DNA of 64,000 nucleotides from Anaerolineae bacterium (lineage in GTDB: Bacteria > Chloroflexota > Anaerolineae > Promineifilales > Promineifilaceae): the NCBI GenBank assembly GCA_030425205.1, contig JAUIAP010000012.1:62001-126000 (forward strand), read 5' to 3'. Under the pieces are notes generated by a model, which did not search any database, had not been told where the DNA came from, and worked only from the letters and a program-made list of their open reading frames with translations. The position numbers and the translations under genes are program-made. Shown here piece after piece: positions 60,293 to 64,000 of this stretch. How positions within the stretch are numbered: position 1 is the first letter of the stretch; each line of letters opens with the position of its first letter.

Positions 60293-61491
60293 TTTGACTT
60301 AACAGCTAAACGATATTCGTTTGCTACCCCAGTTACATACGCTGTTGTGGAAAATCTCTGTTCAATCAATTTGCGACTAGATGCCCCAAATTGTTGTCGC
60401 AAAAGATGATCGGACAACAATTTTTCTAACGCATTTGCAAGTTCAACCGGATCACTGGGTGGAATAAGAAACCCATTCTCACCATCTATAATTTGCTCTG
60501 GCACCCCTGCAATGTCTGTTCCAATTAATGGGAGGCTAAACCACATCGCTTCTAAGTGTGAAACAGGCAGCCCTTCGTTCCCGCGCACTTGTAACAGCTC
60601 TCCATTAACCATGATCGTTTCTTGTGCAACTGATGGGAGAATCGCTATATCTGCATAACGCAAAAATGAAAAGGGATCGTTTTGCCACCCTGTGAATGTC
60701 AGATTTTCTACCCCAGCATCACAAATTTTCTGTCTCAACCAATCGTGATATTTTTCATGCTCCAACACAAAATCGCCAATACCGATAAATGCGACCCGCC
60801 TGCCCCATCCCCGTTGATTTAACAGCCGTAATGCTTCAATGAGATGATGATAACCCTTAAACGGGACAACTGATGCAAACATCGTGACGATCAGTTTTTT
60901 GTCTTGTTGCAGGGACTCAAGCCAACCTATTTGTCGGCCATAGTCCGAAACATCTTCTCGCCCAGAATACACAACAGTTGTCTTTTTTTGTCCAAGTCTG
61001 CCCAGTGTTGGCACAACACCTTTGCTAACGGCGATAATTCGTTTACTCAACCTTTCAAATAGCACCTGAGGTAGACCATCGACAGCAACTTGTCCGTGCA
61101 AGTGGGCAACCACAGGTCGTCTAAGCATCTGTGCAACAGGAGCGGCAAAAACAGCCCCACGCACACCATGAATATGTAAAATATCTATCTTTTCGCGGTG
61201 GAATAATCGAAAAAGGCGCAAATAATAGGGCAGAAGTTCACGTAATGAAACGGTCAACTTACGCCACAAAGGCCATGTACCAATCACCTTGCCAAACTGA
61301 TTGAGTTGGTCGCCGACAGGCAAAATGCGTATCTCAATGCCAGCTTCACGAAATGCTGTCGCTGCAACGCCTTCATCCGTAATCACGACAATGGGATCGA
61401 TGTCAGCAGGTAGATTACGCACCAAGTTAAGAATAAGGCGATTTGCGCCAGCCATACGCTGTGGGTAAGCTATAAAATGTAAAACATGCAT
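60289..61491 (-). CDS. Glycosyltransferase, GT4 family
   Basis: 400 aa from ATG 61491, which shares a base with the TGA of the gene before it (TGATG). Donor-site motif FASVVPFKGYHHLIEA and GNEGLPVSHLEAMWF in place of the usual E-x7-E (E-x-E positions kept: E in GNEG, E in LEA). The acceptor half has DILHIHGVRGAVFAAPVA. Specificity unknown. Confidence 0.88.
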   Translation of the reverse strand: MHVLHFIAYPQRMAGANRLILNLVRNLPADIDPIVVITDEGVAATAFREAGIEIRILPVGDQLNQFGKVIGTWPLWRKLTVSLRELLPYYLRLFRLFHREKIDILHIHGVRGAVFAAPVAQMLRRPVVAHLHGQVAVDGLPQVLFERLSKRIIAVSKGVVPTLGRLGQKKTTVVYSGREDVSDYGRQIGWLESLQQDKKLIVTMFASVVPFKGYHHLIEALRLLNQRGWGRRVAFIGIGDFVLEHEKYHDWLRQKICDAGVENLTFTGWQNDPFSFLRYADIAILPSVAQETIMVNGELLQVRGNEGLPVSHLEAMWFSLPLIGTDIAGVPEQIIDGENGFLIPPSDPVELANALEKLLSDHLLRQQFGASSRKLIEQRFSTTAYVTGVANEYRLAVKSK

Positions 61492-62615
61492 CAAGACTGC
61501 TCCAATAACTGTTCAAATAACAGTGAGTGCTGCGCTGCAATTTTAGTTGCGTGAAAATCCCATGCGCGTTTTTTTCCTGCTTCTGCTAAGCGACACCTCT
61601 TTTGAGGGTCGTCTAGCAAAAGATTGATTGCATGTGCCAATGCGTGTGCATTAGATGGTTCAACCAGTAATCCATTCACGTCATCTGAAATAATTTCACC
61701 GGGGCCATAAGGACAATCTGTTGCAATTACGGCTGTCTCGCAAGCCATTGCTTCTGCAATCACATTCCCAAATCCTTCAAATAAAGATGAAAGCACAAAA
61801 ATATCGGCCGAATTCATAAACGCATAAGGGTTTTGCTGAAAACCAAGTAGTTTAACTCGTGATTGCAAGTTAAGTACTGCAATTTGTTGCTCAAGTTCAG
61901 CACGCAACTTTCCCTCACCTAATATCCATAAGTGGGCTTTTGGCACTTCTGTCATTGCATCAATTAGATATGAAAACCCTTTTTGTGGTGCCAGCCGACC
62001 CACAGCCACTAGTAATGGTTGCCCGTTTGGATGCTGCACGACCTCTTCGATTAAGTTTGCAATTTCATCGTCTAAACCTGCGTTGTAAATAACGGTCGGC
62101 CGCTTCGATAGCTTTGGACACAATTCGTGAACCTCTTGTGCAATACCTTTTGAAATTGCAATTACATGATCGGCCGAAGGGTATAGTCTGGGTATCAGTT
62201 TCAACAATGCTTTGGAAACGGGGGAGGTTGAACGACCATGAACCATTGAAGGCGGATTCTGCACGCTGACCACTTTTATCAGACTTTGTCCACGCGCAGC
62301 AATCAATGCTGTTATGTTTGCAACATCCATAACGGAGAAGAGCAGTGCGGGCTGTTCCCGTTTGATCAACTTGCGAAGTGGGAGAATCGACCGCAGTATA
62401 CGTAATGTACTGGAAGGGCTGTCTGCTGCATTGAATGCAATCAGTGGAATGTCATCAGGGAGGCTGCTTTCGTAGCTACCACCAGCACGAGCAACGGCGA
62501 TAATCGGCCGAAATCGTTCACGATCCAAATAGGTTGCAACTCGTAACAGATGTCGCTCTGCCCCTCCCCCTCCCAGCGAAGGCGCAAATAATAAAATTGT
62601 CTGTCGTTTTGTCAT
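61491..62615 (-). CDS. Glycosyltransferase, GT4 family
   Basis: 374 aa. APSLGGGGAERHLLRVATYL at the N-terminus, VAVGRLAPQKGFSYLIDA in the donor domain and LFEGFGNVIAEAMACETAVI as the nucleotide-sugar site, the pattern of GalNAc/GlcNAc-type GT4 enzymes (PglJ/PglA-like). Third transferase of the operon. Confidence 0.9.
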   Translation of the reverse strand: MTKRQTILLFAPSLGGGGAERHLLRVATYLDRERFRPIIAVARAGGSYESSLPDDIPLIAFNAADSPSSTLRILRSILPLRKLIKREQPALLFSVMDVANITALIAARGQSLIKVVSVQNPPSMVHGRSTSPVSKALLKLIPRLYPSADHVIAISKGIAQEVHELCPKLSKRPTVIYNAGLDDEIANLIEEVVQHPNGQPLLVAVGRLAPQKGFSYLIDAMTEVPKAHLWILGEGKLRAELEQQIAVLNLQSRVKLLGFQQNPYAFMNSADIFVLSSLFEGFGNVIAEAMACETAVIATDCPYGPGEIISDDVNGLLVEPSNAHALAHAINLLLDDPQKRCRLAEAGKKRAWDFHATKIAAQHSLLFEQLLEQS

Positions 62616-62624
62616 GAGATAGAT

Positions 62625-64000
62625 TTACGTCTGCGATTTAAACGAGGGCTGATAATGTGTTTTGGAGTGTCTCTGAAAGCCACCCTCTGCGATGAAAACA
62701 ATCCCCGCAATTGAAGCCGAGTAAATTAACCAATTGACGATGGATGAGGAGTAAGGAGATAGTGTGTATAGCGTCACTAGATAAAAAACAATCACTGGTT
62801 TGAAGAATGCGTTTGCCTCGTAAAATGCAAAAAGCCAGCGATGAAAAACACCAAACAAAAAGAAAATCATCAAAACGCCGGGGAGGTGAAAGTTCCAATA
62901 TGCTTCCCCAACTGCCCCGATTGGTCGACCAGAGTTAATCCCATAAAATGCACGCCCCGCACGACTATCGACCAACGTAGGCTTTCCTGACCATAAGGAA
63001 CGAGGAACGGCAATTGTGGCAATCGCTAAATATGATTCACCGAGAAGCAGTGATTCCTCAGAAGGAACTTTTGCAAAAACGGCGAGCGATGTATCACCAG
63101 TGGTGATACGTTCTACAACTTCATTGTTGAGAAATCGAGTCCCAACGTCGGTTAGAGAAGAAGCCGTCTGTGGTCTCAGTAAGTTCCACTGAACATCTCC
63201 TCCCCACGTTGCTGTGCGAAACTCGCCAAGCAAACCAAATACAACAATGAAAAAAAATGCAAATGCAGTTAGTGCAAGCACTGGAATCTTTCTTGTATAG
63301 GTCGCATAAACCATCACAAGCACGATGAATGGTTCTAACAGAGATGACCGACTACCAGACATCAGGAAAACAGTTCCCAAACTGATACAAATGATTGTCC
63401 AAAAGAGTGGGTTACGGATGATTTTTGGCTGATAGGCAACCCAAATCACACAGCTCCATGCAGCAATTGAGCCAAGCTGTATCCAGTAAAATTGCCCAGC
63501 CAGTGACACATGTCTTGTATTGGCGAATGAGGCAAAATGTGCTGTGACACCCCCACGCTGTTGAAAAAACCACGCCGCAATAAGTAGTGAACCACCGATT
63601 GTAATTAGCAGTCTTGAATTAGAGAACCTGCTTTCAGTAGACGCGAAAGAGAGCGGACGACGTTCTGAAATTGTAAAGAAAAAGAATCCTCCATAATAGG
63701 CTAGATAACCTGCTGATAACAATAGAAGTTTGAGCGCAAGTAATTTTGACAGTTGCAATGGCGTGTGCGTTAACAACGCTTGATGATTTTTAAACCCAAG
63801 GGCATAAGCAGGGGATGCACGTAAAAGTTGGACGAGTGCTAATACAACTGTAAAAATGACGGGGTGAAACCACCCAAACTGATCTGCTTTTACTTTTAAA
63901 AGAAACGGGATCGCTAACACACTCACTTGCACCATAAGTGCTGGAATAATGTATATGCCCCCAACCGTGTCATTTCGAATAACAATCAATGTGATAACAA
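62625..64000 (-). CDS. O-antigen polymerase-like membrane protein, 5' partial
   Basis: About 12 hydrophobic helices; MSGSRSSLLEPFIVL and a long loop with GEFRTATWGGDVQWN are typical of O-antigen or EPS polymerases (oligosaccharide repeat unit polymerase). A TTG at 63989 could start it, but the frame stays open to the edge of the window, so the true start may lie outside. A polymerase at this place fits the three transferases downstream. Confidence 0.75.
   Translation of the reverse strand, partial: VITLIVIRNDTVGGIYIIPALMVQVSVLAIPFLLKVKADQFGWFHPVIFTVVLALVQLLRASPAYALGFKNHQALLTHTPLQLSKLLALKLLLLSAGYLAYYGGFFFFTISERRPLSFASTESRFSNSRLLITIGGSLLIAAWFFQQRGGVTAHFASFANTRHVSLAGQFYWIQLGSIAAWSCVIWVAYQPKIIRNPLFWTIICISLGTVFLMSGSRSSLLEPFIVLVMVYATYTRKIPVLALTAFAFFFIVVFGLLGEFRTATWGGDVQWNLLRPQTASSLTDVGTRFLNNEVVERITTGDTSLAVFAKVPSEESLLLGESYLAIATIAVPRSLWSGKPTLVDSRAGRAFYGINSGRPIGAVGEAYWNFHLPGVLMIFFLFGVFHRWLFAFYEANAFFKPVIVFYLVTLYTLSPYSSSIVNWLIYSASIAGIVFIAEGGFQRHSKTHYQPSFKSQT

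Overview
The window looks like a chromosomal segment of a free-living Chloroflexota bacterium (Anaerolineae or Ardenticatenia type). This is inferred from gene content: proteins with CSLREA-like signatures, a BTAD/NB-ARC/TPR regulator, giant RHS and LamG surface proteins, and a 58-residue protein of a type common in that phylum. No rRNA, tRNA, insertion sequence, prophage or CRISPR array was seen. The octamer TCGGCCGA occurs about 70 times on 64 kb, in genes and spacers alike, where about one copy is expected by chance.

Layout. 1-1182: end of a PRMT-like methyltransferase that enters from the left edge. 1198-29482: three giant exported proteins. Two lie on the minus strand: a beta-helix plus zinc-protease protein of 1777 aa, and a TSP3/LamG/multi-membrane protein of 3558 aa. 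The third diverges on the plus strand: a cohesin/dockerin/beta-helix/RHS protein of 3738 aa, translationally coupled to a 58-aa protein. All three carry the same internal module, a membrane helix, an Arg-rich turn, a second helix and an L-x-A site, which looks like a protein tail joined to a new signal peptide. 29584-36308: SARP-like regulator, DUF1275 membrane protein, cation-chloride cotransporter homologue, short YqeY-like protein. 36621-40907: lipoprotein with two tandem BMP nucleoside-binding domains, type 2 IPP isomerase, TauE/SafE permease. 41088-46214: purC-purE-purK-purF and a sucrase/ferredoxin-like protein. 46357-52765: quinone oxidoreductase, NarL-type two-component pair, SDR, QueA-like protein, PhaR-like regulator, SRPBCC protein, TPR protein. 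52748-64000: minus-strand polysaccharide operon with overlapping stops and starts.

How the genes may work together. The polysaccharide operon supplies a lipid-linked sugar initiator fused to a CapD-like dehydratase, three GT4 glycosyltransferases, an epimerase, a polymerase-like and a ligase-like membrane protein. The pur genes give much of the purine pathway, and the BMP lipoprotein nearby may feed nucleoside salvage. In the giant RHS protein a cohesin-like and a dockerin domain lie on opposite sides of the membrane hairpin. If the hairpin is cut, the released RHS half could be held by its own membrane-bound stub. This is the most original hypothesis offered here, and it is inference from sequence only.
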